A DNA stretch of 22,919 nucleotides from Sulfurovum sp. UBA1140 (GTDB taxonomy: Bacteria; Campylobacterota; Campylobacteria; Campylobacterales; Sulfurovaceae): assembly GCA_002311915.1 (NCBI GenBank), contig DCAF01000029.1:567-23485 (forward strand). The letters are read 5' to 3'. Below are positions 14,602-22,875 of this stretch, in pieces (the first letter of the stretch is position 1; each line of letters starts with the position of its first letter). Under the pieces are notes generated by a model. The model was not told where the DNA came from and searched no databases. It saw only the letters and a list, made by a program, of their open reading frames with translations. The position numbers and the translations under genes are program-made.

Positions 14602-15375
14602 TTGAAACAGAATATATTATTGGCATTTAGTTTTGCCAAACGGGATTTTAAAGAGCGATATGTGGGAACAGGATTGGGGCAACTCTGGTATATTCTCTCG
14701 CCGATTATTACGATTCTTATTTATACTGTTATTTTTTCTGATTTTATGAAGATGAAATTAGACATAGTAGATAATAGTTACTCTTATAGTATTTATTTGG
14801 TACCAGGGCTTTTAGCTTGGACATCTTTTAGTACCATTTTAATGAGATTAAATGGTTTAATATTAGAAAAGACAAATTTGATAAAAAAGATAAATGTGCC
14901 AATTTATGTTTATCAGTTAAGTGTAATAATTACAGAGTTTTTTCTCTTACTTTTATCTTTTACTTTAGCATTGTTTTTTTTAATTCTTGTAAATCATCCA
15001 ATCAGTATGATTTTTATATATCTTATTCCTATTCTGTTTTTACAAACAATTTTTGCTTTTAGCTTGGGTCTGTTATTGTCTCTATTTACTCCATTTTTTA
15101 AAGATTTAAAAGAAGCAATACCCATTGTCATTCAGTTATGGTTTTGGATGACACCTATTATTTATATGAAAGAGATGGTTGAAGACAAATATCCTTCTAT
15201 TTTAATATATAATCCATATTTTCATTTTGTTGATATTTATCAAAATATATTTCTTTATTCAAAACCTCCTCTATTAATTAATGTATTAGTATTGGTTTTT
15301 ATTACATTTTTTACTCTCTGTTTAGCAGGGTTTCTATATAAAAAAATGATACCAACAATAAAAGATATAATTTAA
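14602..15375 (+). CDS. wzm: ABC-2 type polysaccharide export permease
   Basis: The 257-residue integral membrane protein has the family opening FAKRDFKERY, then GTGLGQLW before the first of about six hydrophobic segments, followed by VPGLLAW and LIKKINVP, typical of Wzm/KpsM/TagG permeases. With Wzt it moves a finished lipid-linked glycan across the inner membrane. It starts at TTG, immediately after the TAA of manC with no spacer. AAGAGA inside the manC end supplies the ribosome site, and no ATG lies near the conserved N-terminus. From this gene on, codons become much richer in A and T than in manC. Wzt, normally adjacent, is 2.7 kb downstream. Confidence 0.9.
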   Translation: MKQNILLAFSFAKRDFKERYVGTGLGQLWYILSPIITILIYTVIFSDFMKMKLDIVDNSYSYSIYLVPGLLAWTSFSTILMRLNGLILEKTNLIKKINVPIYVYQLSVIITEFFLLLLSFTLALFFLILVNHPISMIFIYLIPILFLQTIFAFSLGLLLSLFTPFFKDLKEAIPIVIQLWFWMTPIIYMKEMVEDKYPSILIYNPYFHFVDIYQNIFLYSKPPLLINVLVLVFITFFTLCLAGFLYKKMIPTIKDII

Positions 15376-15397
15376 ATATATAAGGGAATATAAGAGT

Positions 15398-15646
15398 ATG
15401 AGTATAAAAGAAAGAATAAAGCAGATTTTAATTTTAATTAAATTAGAGATAAATGAAATACCAGTTATAAGAAATTTTGTTATAAAAGTGTTGATGCAAT
15501 CACCATCTTTATTTAAAAGATTACAAAGTTTAAAACCAGCCCCTACTTTTCAGGTAGAGAGTGAAATTGAAAAAATATTTTTTTCATCAACTCAATCGGA
15601 ACAAATTTTTAAAGATATTAAAAATGCAATTAAAAAAATGGATTAA
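15398..15646 (+). CDS. Small basic helical protein of 82 residues, function unknown
   Basis: This ORF is well formed: AGGGAA upstream of ATG, 22 bases after wzm, and TAA 3 bases before the next gene, so it is inside the operon. The product is Lys/Ile-rich and predicted helical, with an amphipathic stretch at about 1-45 (IKQILILIKLEIN, then FVIKVLMQSPSLFKRLQSL), then KPAP and a charged tail. It has no signal peptide or clear transmembrane helix. The central FKRLQSL-like part recalls linker segments that occur within large glycosyltransferases and methyltransferases of Wzt-type loci, so it could be a free-standing version of such a segment. That resemblance is from memory and weak. No function is assigned. 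Confidence 0.6.
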   Translation: MSIKERIKQILILIKLEINEIPVIRNFVIKVLMQSPSLFKRLQSLKPAPTFQVESEIEKIFFSSTQSEQIFKDIKNAIKKMD

Positions 15647-15649
15647 CGG

Positions 15650-18112
15650 ATGAAAATATTAATAGATATGCAGGCTGTGCAATCAGGAAGTTCTAAAGGT
15701 GGCATAGGTAGATATGCATATAATCTCTTAGAATCTATGGTACAAGAGGCTACATCACATAAAATTTGTATTTTATTAAATGAGAACTTATCGATGCATA
15801 ATTATGATAAATTGGCTTCTCTTGTAGATAAAAAAGATATTTATATCTTTAGTATATTAGAAGATACAAGAGAAGATATAGAAGCTAATTCTTTTAGAAG
15901 TGAATCTTCAAAACTTACAAGAGAATATACAATATCTTTAATAAAACCAGATATTTTACTTATTATGAGTCTTTTTGAAGGGCTTAGTGATAATGTAATT
16001 ACATCTGTAGGAGAAATTTTCCCTTCTGAAAGAACAGCAGTTATTTTATATGATTTAATACCATTGGTTAAAAAGTCTAAATATCTTATAGCACCTTTAG
16101 TGGATAAACACTATATGAGTAAAATATTTTATTTGATTCAAAGTGGAGTGTTGCTGTCAATTTCTAAATTTTCAAAAGATGAAGCTATGGATATACTAAA
16201 ATTACCAAATTCTCAAATAGTTAATATATCATCTGCAATAGATAAAAAATTTAAAAAAACTGAAATATTAGAATCAGATAAAAAACAGTTGTTAGAAAAA
16301 TATGGTATAAAAAATAAATTTTTAATGTTTACAGGAAGTTTTGATGTTCGAAAAAATCAAGAAAACCTTATACGTGCTTTTGCTTCTGTTGATAAAGAGG
16401 TACGAAAAGATTATCAACTATTAATTGTTGGAAATGGACCTATTGAAGTTGTAAGTAAAATAAAAGCCGTTGTAAAAAAAGCAAAGCTTCATAAAGAAGA
16501 TGTACTATTTTTAGGACACATTACTGACGAAGAGTTACTTAGTTTTTATAATTTATGTTCATTGTTTGTATTTGCAACACTCCGAGAGGGGTTTGGTTTA
16601 CCTGCACTTGAAGCTATGGCTTGTGGAGTAGCCACAATTGGATCAAATACTACTAGTATTCCAGAAGTAATAAATAGAGTAGATGCACTTTTTGATCCTA
16701 AAGATATAAGTTCTATTGCCAATAAAATTAGTCAAGTTTTAGAAAACGATGATTTTTCAGAAGAACTTAAGGTACATGGCTTATCTCAATCAAAAAACTT
16801 TTCTTGGGATATTTCAGCAAAAAAAACACTTGAAACTTTGGAAGAGAGATATAATAGATTAGAAAAATATCGTGAAGAAGATAGGAATAATTATGATAAG
16901 AGTATGTATCGTACGTTTATAGATAAAATATCTAAAATAGAAAATATTAATAAAGTTCAAGATAATGAATTAATTAAATTATCAAATATAATATCAGAGA
17001 ATATAGTTAAATATAAAAAAAAAGAGATAGGTATTATAACCACATGGAATACTAGATGTGGTATTGCTTCATACTCAAAATATCTTACACAGAAATTTAT
17101 AAATAATTCGCTTATTTTTGCTCCCTATATTGATACTAGTAGATTAACTCATCCCGATGAAATCAATACGATTCGTTCTTGGAAAATGGGAGATGATAAT
17201 TTAGAAACTCTTTTTGAAATGATAGTGGATAGAGAGTTACAAGTTGTATTAATTCAGTTTAATTATGGATTTTTTAATTTTAATCACCTTAATAATTTTA
17301 TAGAGAACTTAATAGAATTAGAGATAAAAGTTTATATTACACTCCATTCAACTACAGACCCTTTTAAAGGGAGTGAAAAAGAGTTAAAGGTCTTAAGTCA
17401 GTCATTGTTGAAATGTACTCAAATTTTTATACATACTAAAAAAGATATTAAAAATCTAAATAAAATAAATATTACTAAAAATATTACACAGTTTAATCAA
17501 GGTATCATAGATATAAAACCTAAAGATAGTCTTACTTATCAAGGTGGAACTTTTAGAATATCAACCTATGGTTTCTTTTTAGAAAGTAAAGGTTTAATTA
17601 ATTCTATTAAAGCGATTAAAATACTTATAGATAATGGAGAAAATATTTCTCTTCTTATGTTAAATGCAAAATATAGCGATGAAGCTTCAAATTATTTAAT
17701 TGAAGAAGCAGAATCATTAATAACTCAGTATAATTTAGAAAATATAATTACCTTAAATACTAATTATTTAAGTGATAAAGATACCATTGAGTATCTATCA
17801 CAGACAGATTTAGTTATTTTCCCTTATACCAATACAGGTGAATCATCTAGTGCTTCGGTAAGAATGGCAATTGCAGCACAGAGATATATTGCAGTAACCC
17901 CCCAACCTATATTTGATGAAATAAGTGATTTTATATTTAAATTTGAAGGCGATGATATTGATAGTATTGTTTTAGGGATACAAAGGGTTATGCAGATTAT
18001 AAAGAAAAATGATTCATGTTTAGACATTATGAATAGTTATAGAGATACTTGGGTAAAGAAACATCGTTATTCAAAATTATCTGCTCAATTAAAAGGTATT
18101 TTAAGCAAATGA
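15650..18112 (+). CDS. Two-domain GT4-type glycosyltransferase
   Basis: The 820-residue protein joins two GT-B (GT4-like) units. Unit 1, about 1-405, has the glycine-rich N-terminal loop SSKGGIGRY (14-22), the GSFDVRKN start of the second Rossmann fold (229-236), and the EGFGLPALE motif with E313 and E321, so it looks catalytically complete. A charged linker (about 405-458) leads to unit 2, about 459-815, which has RCGIASYSKY (469-478) and a donor-site region at 725-740 that reads TGESSSASVRM: E731 aligns with the first Glu, but the second is replaced by Met. Unit 2 may therefore have altered or lost activity. Substrates are unknown; mannose is plausible given manC. An A9 tract lies in the linker. 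The stop overlaps wzt by ATGA. Confidence 0.85.
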   Translation: MKILIDMQAVQSGSSKGGIGRYAYNLLESMVQEATSHKICILLNENLSMHNYDKLASLVDKKDIYIFSILEDTREDIEANSFRSESSKLTREYTISLIKPDILLIMSLFEGLSDNVITSVGEIFPSERTAVILYDLIPLVKKSKYLIAPLVDKHYMSKIFYLIQSGVLLSISKFSKDEAMDILKLPNSQIVNISSAIDKKFKKTEILESDKKQLLEKYGIKNKFLMFTGSFDVRKNQENLIRAFASVDKEVRKDYQLLIVGNGPIEVVSKIKAVVKKAKLHKEDVLFLGHITDEELLSFYNLCSLFVFATLREGFGLPALEAMACGVATIGSNTTSIPEVINRVDALFDPKDISSIANKISQVLENDDFSEELKVHGLSQSKNFSWDISAKKTLETLEERYNRLEKYREEDRNNYDKSMYRTFIDKISKIENINKVQDNELIKLSNIISENIVKYKKKEIGIITTWNTRCGIASYSKYLTQKFINNSLIFAPYIDTSRLTHPDEINTIRSWKMGDDNLETLFEMIVDRELQVVLIQFNYGFFNFNHLNNFIENLIELEIKVYITLHSTTDPFKGSEKELKVLSQSLLKCTQIFIHTKKDIKNLNKINITKNITQFNQGIIDIKPKDSLTYQGGTFRISTYGFFLESKGLINSIKAIKILIDNGENISLLMLNAKYSDEASNYLIEEAESLITQYNLENIITLNTNYLSDKDTIEYLSQTDLVIFPYTNTGESSSASVRMAIAAQRYIAVTPQPIFDEISDFIFKFEGDDIDSIVLGIQRVMQIIKKNDSCLDIMNSYRDTWVKKHRYSKLSAQLKGILSK
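17015..17023 (+). repeat. A9 homopolymer in the interdomain linker of the two-domain glycosyltransferase
   Basis: Nine consecutive As encode K456-K458, right between the two GT units. Shifted frames stop almost at once: the +1 frame after 1 codon and the -1 frame after 10 codons. Slippage would thus release unit 1 alone. Confidence 0.8.
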
Positions 18113-19323
18113 AAAAAGTTTTAGAAGTAAAAAATATCTCAAAAATATATAAAATATATAAAAATAATTTTGATAGATTAAAAGAAATTTTTTTAAAAAA
18201 GAGTTATCATAAAAAATTTGTAGCAAATGATAATCTCTCTTTTGAACTTTTTGAGGGGGAAACACTTGGTATTGTTGGTGTTAACGGGGCAGGTAAATCA
18301 ACAATTTTAAAAATGATTGCAGGGGTAGTTACTCCCACATCAGGAGAAATTGTAATAGGTGGACGAGTTACTGCATTGTTAGAGTTAGGTACAGGATTTA
18401 ATCAAGAGTTGTCAGGTTATGAAAATATTTTTTTAAATGGTACGCTCATTGGAATGAGTCAAAAAGAGTGCGAAGATAAAGTTCAAGATATTATGAATTT
18501 TAGTGAATTGGGAGATTACCTATATGAACCCATTAAAACATACTCTTCGGGTATGAGTATGCGACTTGCTTTTTCTATTGCTATTTATTCGGAACCACAA
18601 GTGTTGATTGTAGATGAAGCCCTTTCGGTTGGTGATGCACATTTTGCTCAAAAATGTACACAAGCATTAAAACAACGAAAAGAGCAAAATATGAGTATTA
18701 TTTACGTATCTCATGATTTAAATTCATTAAAAATTCTTTGTGACAGGTTAATACTTTTGAATAAAGGTAAAATTTTAGAGATAGATAGACCTGAAAAAGT
18801 AATTAATAGTTATAATTTTTTAATTGCAAAATTAAATGATAATGATAATTTATTGAAAATAGATAAAGAAAATAGTAATGCGTTTGGTAATTTTGATGTA
18901 AAAATTGAAAATATATCAATGATAAGAGAGGGAAAATCTTATGAAGATTTTACTACAGGAGAAGAAGTAGAGATAAAGATAGAGTTTTATTCAAAGATAG
19001 ATGTCAAAAATTTAACAATAGGGATTCATATAAGAGATAAGTTTTCTCAGGACATATATGGTACGAATACAAATTATCAAGATAAAATTTTATATATTCA
19101 ATCAGGAAAGCGTTATGTTTGTAGATATACCATGAATCTAAATATTGGTGTAGGAAGATATACTTTGGGTATAGCTTTACATACAGGTGATTGGCATACA
19201 GATACTTGTTATCATTGGCTTGATAATGCACTTGAATTTAATATAATGGGTAAAAAAGATAAATTCTTTATAGGTTTATGCAAGTTAGAACCACAAATTA
19301 CCTTTCAACTTTTAGAAGAATGA
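18109..19323 (+). CDS. wzt: ABC-type polysaccharide exporter ATP-binding protein with C-terminal glycan-binding domain
   Basis: The start at ATG 18109 (404 residues) is chosen because it overlaps the previous stop as ATGA and gives the usual MKKVLEVKNISK beginning; a longer in-frame form would only extend into the glycosyltransferase gene. The nucleotide-binding domain has Walker A GVNGAGKS (57-64), signature YSSGMS (145-150), Walker B VLIVDE (165-170) and the switch His H202. A C-terminal beta-rich domain, about 255-404, matches the Wzt_C type (FTTGEEVEI, then VGRYTLGIALHTG). In O-antigen systems this domain binds the modified end of the chain and gates export. It works with Wzm at the inner membrane. 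Its presence favours an O-antigen-like chain with a terminal tag over a KpsT-type capsule exporter. Confidence 0.93.
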   Translation: MKKVLEVKNISKIYKIYKNNFDRLKEIFLKKSYHKKFVANDNLSFELFEGETLGIVGVNGAGKSTILKMIAGVVTPTSGEIVIGGRVTALLELGTGFNQELSGYENIFLNGTLIGMSQKECEDKVQDIMNFSELGDYLYEPIKTYSSGMSMRLAFSIAIYSEPQVLIVDEALSVGDAHFAQKCTQALKQRKEQNMSIIYVSHDLNSLKILCDRLILLNKGKILEIDRPEKVINSYNFLIAKLNDNDNLLKIDKENSNAFGNFDVKIENISMIREGKSYEDFTTGEEVEIKIEFYSKIDVKNLTIGIHIRDKFSQDIYGTNTNYQDKILYIQSGKRYVCRYTMNLNIGVGRYTLGIALHTGDWHTDTCYHWLDNALEFNIMGKKDKFFIGLCKLEPQITFQLLEE

Positions 19324-19339
19324 AAAAGGAGCTTTTTTT

Positions 19340-20494
19340 ATGTTTTTTCGTAATTTTTACTCATCTAAAAAAAATTTAACTTATCAAATAGAGGGGACAT
19401 ATGAAAATAGCTACTCTTTATCTATTGTTAATAAAGCAATAGCTAAAGCCTTGGAGTTGCATACTAAGTCAGCTGTAAGAATTGATGCAACAAAATGGCA
19501 TAGAGAGTATATGCAGACAATAGAAGATTTAGATTTAGAAATAAAAGCTTTATCCCATATCAAATTGAGAGATATAGATGTATCTATAAGAAATATATAC
19601 CCACCTTATACCAAAGATATAGAAGGGAAAATTAAAATTATAGGTCCTTATGGATGGGAAGAGTCAAAATTTCCTAAAGAGTATGTCTTGAATTTTAATA
19701 GAGATCTGAATATGGTATTTACCATGTCTTCTTATGTTAGAAATCTTTTAAAAGAGAATGGGGTAACCATTCCTATTGTAACAACAGGTATTATTGTTGA
19801 AGATATTCTACATATAGATTCTAAACCGTTTTTATTTAATTTACCTTATGGCTTTAGATTATTACATATATCTTCACTCTTTCCTAGAAAAGGGGCAGAT
19901 ATTCTTTTGAAAGCTTTTGATGTTTTTGATGAGAATTTAGAGATTACGCTTATTATTAAGGGTTTTCCAAATCCACACAATAATATTATAGCTCAATTAG
20001 ATGAATTAGGTTTCTTGGTAGAGACAACCTATGAAAAAGATGTATTTTTATACAAAAAAAAGCGTAAAAAGATACTCTTAATTAATAAGAGTATACCAGA
20101 ATCACAAATAAAATATCTTTATGAACAGTCCAATATTTTGGTGGCACCTAGTTTTGGAGAAGGCTTTGGACTGCCTATGGCAGAAGCAATGCTTTTAGAA
20201 CTTCCTGTTTTAACCACAGGTTATGGTGGACAAAGTGACTTCTGTACAACTCAAACCTCTTGGTTGATTGATTTTACATTTCAAAAGGCAAAGACACATA
20301 TGAATCTTGAAAATTCATTGTGGGCAGTTCCTAAGTTGTCTTCATTAATAGAAGAAATTCTAACGATTTATAGCTTACCAAAAGATGCAATAGTTAATAA
20401 GACAAAATATGCTAAACAGTATATTTTGGAGAATTATTCATCAAAAAGAGTAGTTAAAAATATTGAAACAGCAATAAATAATATTTCATTGTAA
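19340..20494 (+). CDS. GT4-type glycosyltransferase
   Basis: The 384-residue GT-B enzyme has the second Rossmann start LHISSLFPRKG (175-185), the sequence NILVAPSFGEGFGLP, and the retaining-GT4 pair E274 and E282 in EGFGLPMAE, followed by TGYGGQ. The N-terminal acceptor half is atypical: there is no glycine-rich loop at the N-terminus, and the region 46-110 holds IDATKWHREY and IGPYGWEES. No membrane helix is seen. AAGGAG lies 8 bases before the ATG, 16 bases after wzt. It is the last gene of the operon, and its final 9 bases overlap the convergent SGNH gene. The sugar it adds cannot be read. Confidence 0.85.
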   Translation: MFFRNFYSSKKNLTYQIEGTYENSYSLSIVNKAIAKALELHTKSAVRIDATKWHREYMQTIEDLDLEIKALSHIKLRDIDVSIRNIYPPYTKDIEGKIKIIGPYGWEESKFPKEYVLNFNRDLNMVFTMSSYVRNLLKENGVTIPIVTTGIIVEDILHIDSKPFLFNLPYGFRLLHISSLFPRKGADILLKAFDVFDENLEITLIIKGFPNPHNNIIAQLDELGFLVETTYEKDVFLYKKKRKKILLINKSIPESQIKYLYEQSNILVAPSFGEGFGLPMAEAMLLELPVLTTGYGGQSDFCTTQTSWLIDFTFQKAKTHMNLENSLWAVPKLSSLIEEILTIYSLPKDAIVNKTKYAKQYILENYSSKRVVKNIETAINNISL

Positions 20495-21439
20495 ATCTAA
20501 AATCATCTGTTGAGTTCGTTTTTTTCTCGCTCTATCTATAAGGTGAAAATTGGTATTAAAATAGTCTTCTTTATCATACATATAATCATAAGGCTTCCCT
20601 ATAAATCTCCACCCTTCTTTTTTTATTTCATTGGCAATATTTTCATAAAACCATCGCTCTTTTTTATTTTTAAGATAATTTGGATGTTGCATTAGTGTGC
20701 TAGGCATAAAAATAGTGGTGGCTCCTTTAACGTGACACCAATCTATAAAAAATTGAAGATATTGCCATCCTAGGGAATTTTCATTAAATTCTTCACCATA
20801 GCGTTCAGCATTGATTGCATAATTGTTGAGTATATCTTTTTGCATCCATTCAGTTCTATAGCCAATTTCTGTTTCGTTTTGGTCTCCATATTGGTCAATG
20901 TGATGAGCTCCATAGAGTCCTTCGGTAATGGGTTTTCCCCCTTGATAGAAGTATCCATGATAGATACGCTCAAAGCCAATATGCCATACCATATAAAATT
21001 GCTCTTTTAAGCTAAGTTTCCAAAAAAAAGAGGGTTCTCGGGATAAAACATAATCAATCATCTGTTGACTTGTTTCTCCTTTATAGGAGTACATAGGATA
21101 TTCGAGTGGCAAGAGGACAATATCACCTTTTTTAATAATTTTTTTTGAAATATAAAGGATATAAGGTAACTCTATTCCTGCGTTAACACCATAATTAACA
21201 ACAGGTAACTTAAAAGCCTTTGATAACAGTTTACTATCTACTCCAAACAGAACATTTGAACCTGCAACAACTACTATTTTCTTTCCGTTGATACTATTGG
21301 CTATACGCTCTTTTTTTTGATAAGCATCATAAACCCATTGAGAACTAAGAGTGGGGTTTCCACTTTGAAATATTATTAATGTAGACCATACAAAAAATAG
21401 TATTACTAAAGTAGAAAAAAAATGGATAAAAAATTTCAT
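20486..21439 (-). CDS. Membrane-anchored SGNH-type protein, probable partner of the MBOAT O-acyltransferase
   Basis: I start at ATG 21439 (317 residues), with AGGA 7 bases upstream; an in-frame TTG sits one codon earlier. A single N-terminal helix (about 3-25) anchors the rest in the periplasm. Residues 58-69 (VAGSNVLFGVDS) give an SGNH block I with candidate nucleophile S61. NYGVNAG (82-88) resembles blocks II-III. Near the end, FHLIDRARKKRT carries candidate H299. The usual Asp three residues before that His is Thr here, so the triad is incomplete by eye. Position and layout match AlgJ/AlgX/DltD-type proteins that pass acyl groups to a glycan. It begins 8 bases after the MBOAT stop and is co-transcribed with it. 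Confidence 0.7.
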   Translation of the reverse strand: MKFFIHFFSTLVILFFVWSTLIIFQSGNPTLSSQWVYDAYQKKERIANSINGKKIVVVAGSNVLFGVDSKLLSKAFKLPVVNYGVNAGIELPYILYISKKIIKKGDIVLLPLEYPMYSYKGETSQQMIDYVLSREPSFFWKLSLKEQFYMVWHIGFERIYHGYFYQGGKPITEGLYGAHHIDQYGDQNETEIGYRTEWMQKDILNNYAINAERYGEEFNENSLGWQYLQFFIDWCHVKGATTIFMPSTLMQHPNYLKNKKERWFYENIANEIKKEGWRFIGKPYDYMYDKEDYFNTNFHLIDRARKKRTQQMILDLQ

Positions 21440-21447
21440 CAAATGTC

Positions 21448-22833
21448 CTAAAAATTAAAATATACAAAACTAACACTTGGACTCTCTGCCATAAGTTTAA
21501 GAGCGATAAACAGGAGTATAGCACTCATATAGCCATACCAAGATTTTAAACCAAAATCTTTTTGATTGAGTTTAACTACCTGCATAGAGTTGGGTAGTAT
21601 CCAAACTATTAGTAGAGAGGTTACTATTAAATAGCTATCTAAATTTATAACCGCACTAGAAAAATTAAAATCTTTTAATACCAAATAGTATGTTAATGCA
21701 TCGCTTATATTATCTGTTCGAAACAGAACCCAAAGAAGTGTGACAAATAGAAAAGTTATAAGAATACTTATGTATTTAAAGAAAATAGTTAAATAATTCT
21801 CTTTTAGATTATAAAAATAGACTCTTTTTACTTGATAAAGTATATGTAGCAGAGCCAACCCTAGACCATGTACTCCTCCCCAAATTAAAAAGTTCCATCC
21901 TGCACCGTGCCATATTCCACCTACCAACATGGTAAACATTAAGCTAAATATTTGCACGGTTTTACCAGACCTATTACCTCCTAAAGGTATATATATGTGA
22001 TCTCTTAAAAAAATAGATAGTGTTATGTGCCATCGTCTCCAAAATTCAATTAAGTTAACAGCTTTATAGGGGCTATAAAAGTTTAGGTTTAGATGTATTC
22101 CAAATAGTAGTGCTAATCCAATTGCCATATCTGCATATCCACTAAAATCAAAATATATCATAAATGAAAAAGCAAATAATCCCATCCATGCATCAAAACT
22201 ACTCATAGCTAAATTAATATGGTTAAAAGAGTCATCCACAATAGAGACTAGGTTATCGGCTAAAACGACTTTTTTAAAGAGCCCTATTGAAAATAGTGTA
22301 ATTCCTGCTTTTAGTTGATTCAGATTGAAATTTCCCCACTCTTTGTGCTTAATTTGCTTTGTTATATCATTGTAATGCATAATTGGACCAGCAATTAGTT
22401 GTGGAAAAAAAGAGATAAAAAAGAGATATCGATTAAAAGATTCTATTTTTATATTTCCTTTATATATATCTACAATATAAGCAATCTGTTGAAAGGTAAA
22501 GAAAGAGATAGCTAAAGGTAGAATAGTGTCACTATTGCTTAGATTCAGAAAACCAAAATATTTAAAATACCCCAATAGTAGAATATTAAACAAGAGTATA
22601 GAATATAATAAAACTAATTGGTATCTATCCCTTTTAGATATAAGGGTAGAAAAACTATAGTTAATAACTATTGAGATAAATAGTATAAAAAAATCTCCTA
22701 TATCCCACTGTGCATAAAATATAAAAGAGACAAGGATTAAATAGTAAATTCTATATATTTTAGAAATAGAGAAATAAAGTATAATGACAGGGGTTAGAAA
22801 ATAGAATATAAATTCATAACTGTTAAATAACAT
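21448..22833 (-). CDS. algI: AlgI-like MBOAT O-acyltransferase
   Basis: The 461-residue, roughly eleven-helix inner-membrane protein has the MBOAT hallmarks. FFPQLIAGP lies at 142-150 and YFDFSGYADMAIGL at 227-240. FWRRWHITLS with H269 leads to RDHIYIPLGGNR at 277-288, and GGIWHGAGWNF, with H309 the likely catalytic His, is followed by H322 in GVHG. This order is that of AlgI, PatA and DltB, which move an acyl group across the membrane for transfer to alginate, peptidoglycan or teichoic acid. Together with the SGNH partner it probably O-acetylates the polysaccharide made by the neighbouring operon, though the target is inference. AGGAG lies 9 bases before ATG. The length is normal and the gene complete. 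Confidence 0.92.
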   Translation of the reverse strand: MLFNSYEFIFYFLTPVIILYFSISKIYRIYYLILVSFIFYAQWDIGDFFILFISIVINYSFSTLISKRDRYQLVLLYSILLFNILLLGYFKYFGFLNLSNSDTILPLAISFFTFQQIAYIVDIYKGNIKIESFNRYLFFISFFPQLIAGPIMHYNDITKQIKHKEWGNFNLNQLKAGITLFSIGLFKKVVLADNLVSIVDDSFNHINLAMSSFDAWMGLFAFSFMIYFDFSGYADMAIGLALLFGIHLNLNFYSPYKAVNLIEFWRRWHITLSIFLRDHIYIPLGGNRSGKTVQIFSLMFTMLVGGIWHGAGWNFLIWGGVHGLGLALLHILYQVKRVYFYNLKENYLTIFFKYISILITFLFVTLLWVLFRTDNISDALTYYLVLKDFNFSSAVINLDSYLIVTSLLIVWILPNSMQVVKLNQKDFGLKSWYGYMSAILLFIALKLMAESPSVSFVYFNF

Positions 22834-22869
22834 AAAGGTGCACTCCTAAGTTTTTCTATTTTTTATCAA

Positions 22870-22875
22870 ATTATA
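22870..22875 (-). promoter_or_regulatory. Promoter -10 box of the algI-like operon
   Basis: The minus strand reads gaTATAATttg, with an expected start near 22863 and a leader of about 30 bases that holds AGGAG before the ATG at 22833. There is no obvious -35. Confidence 0.55.

Noticed and set aside
18049..18108. Longer N-terminus for wzt
   Set aside because: The extra 20 codons lie within the glycosyltransferase gene, do not resemble Wzt, and ATG 18109 forms an ATGA overlap with the usual Wzt N-terminus.
14602..20494. Phase-variable G or C tracts like those of Campylobacter glycan loci
   Set aside because: No long G or C run was seen; the only notable homopolymer is the A9 at 17015.
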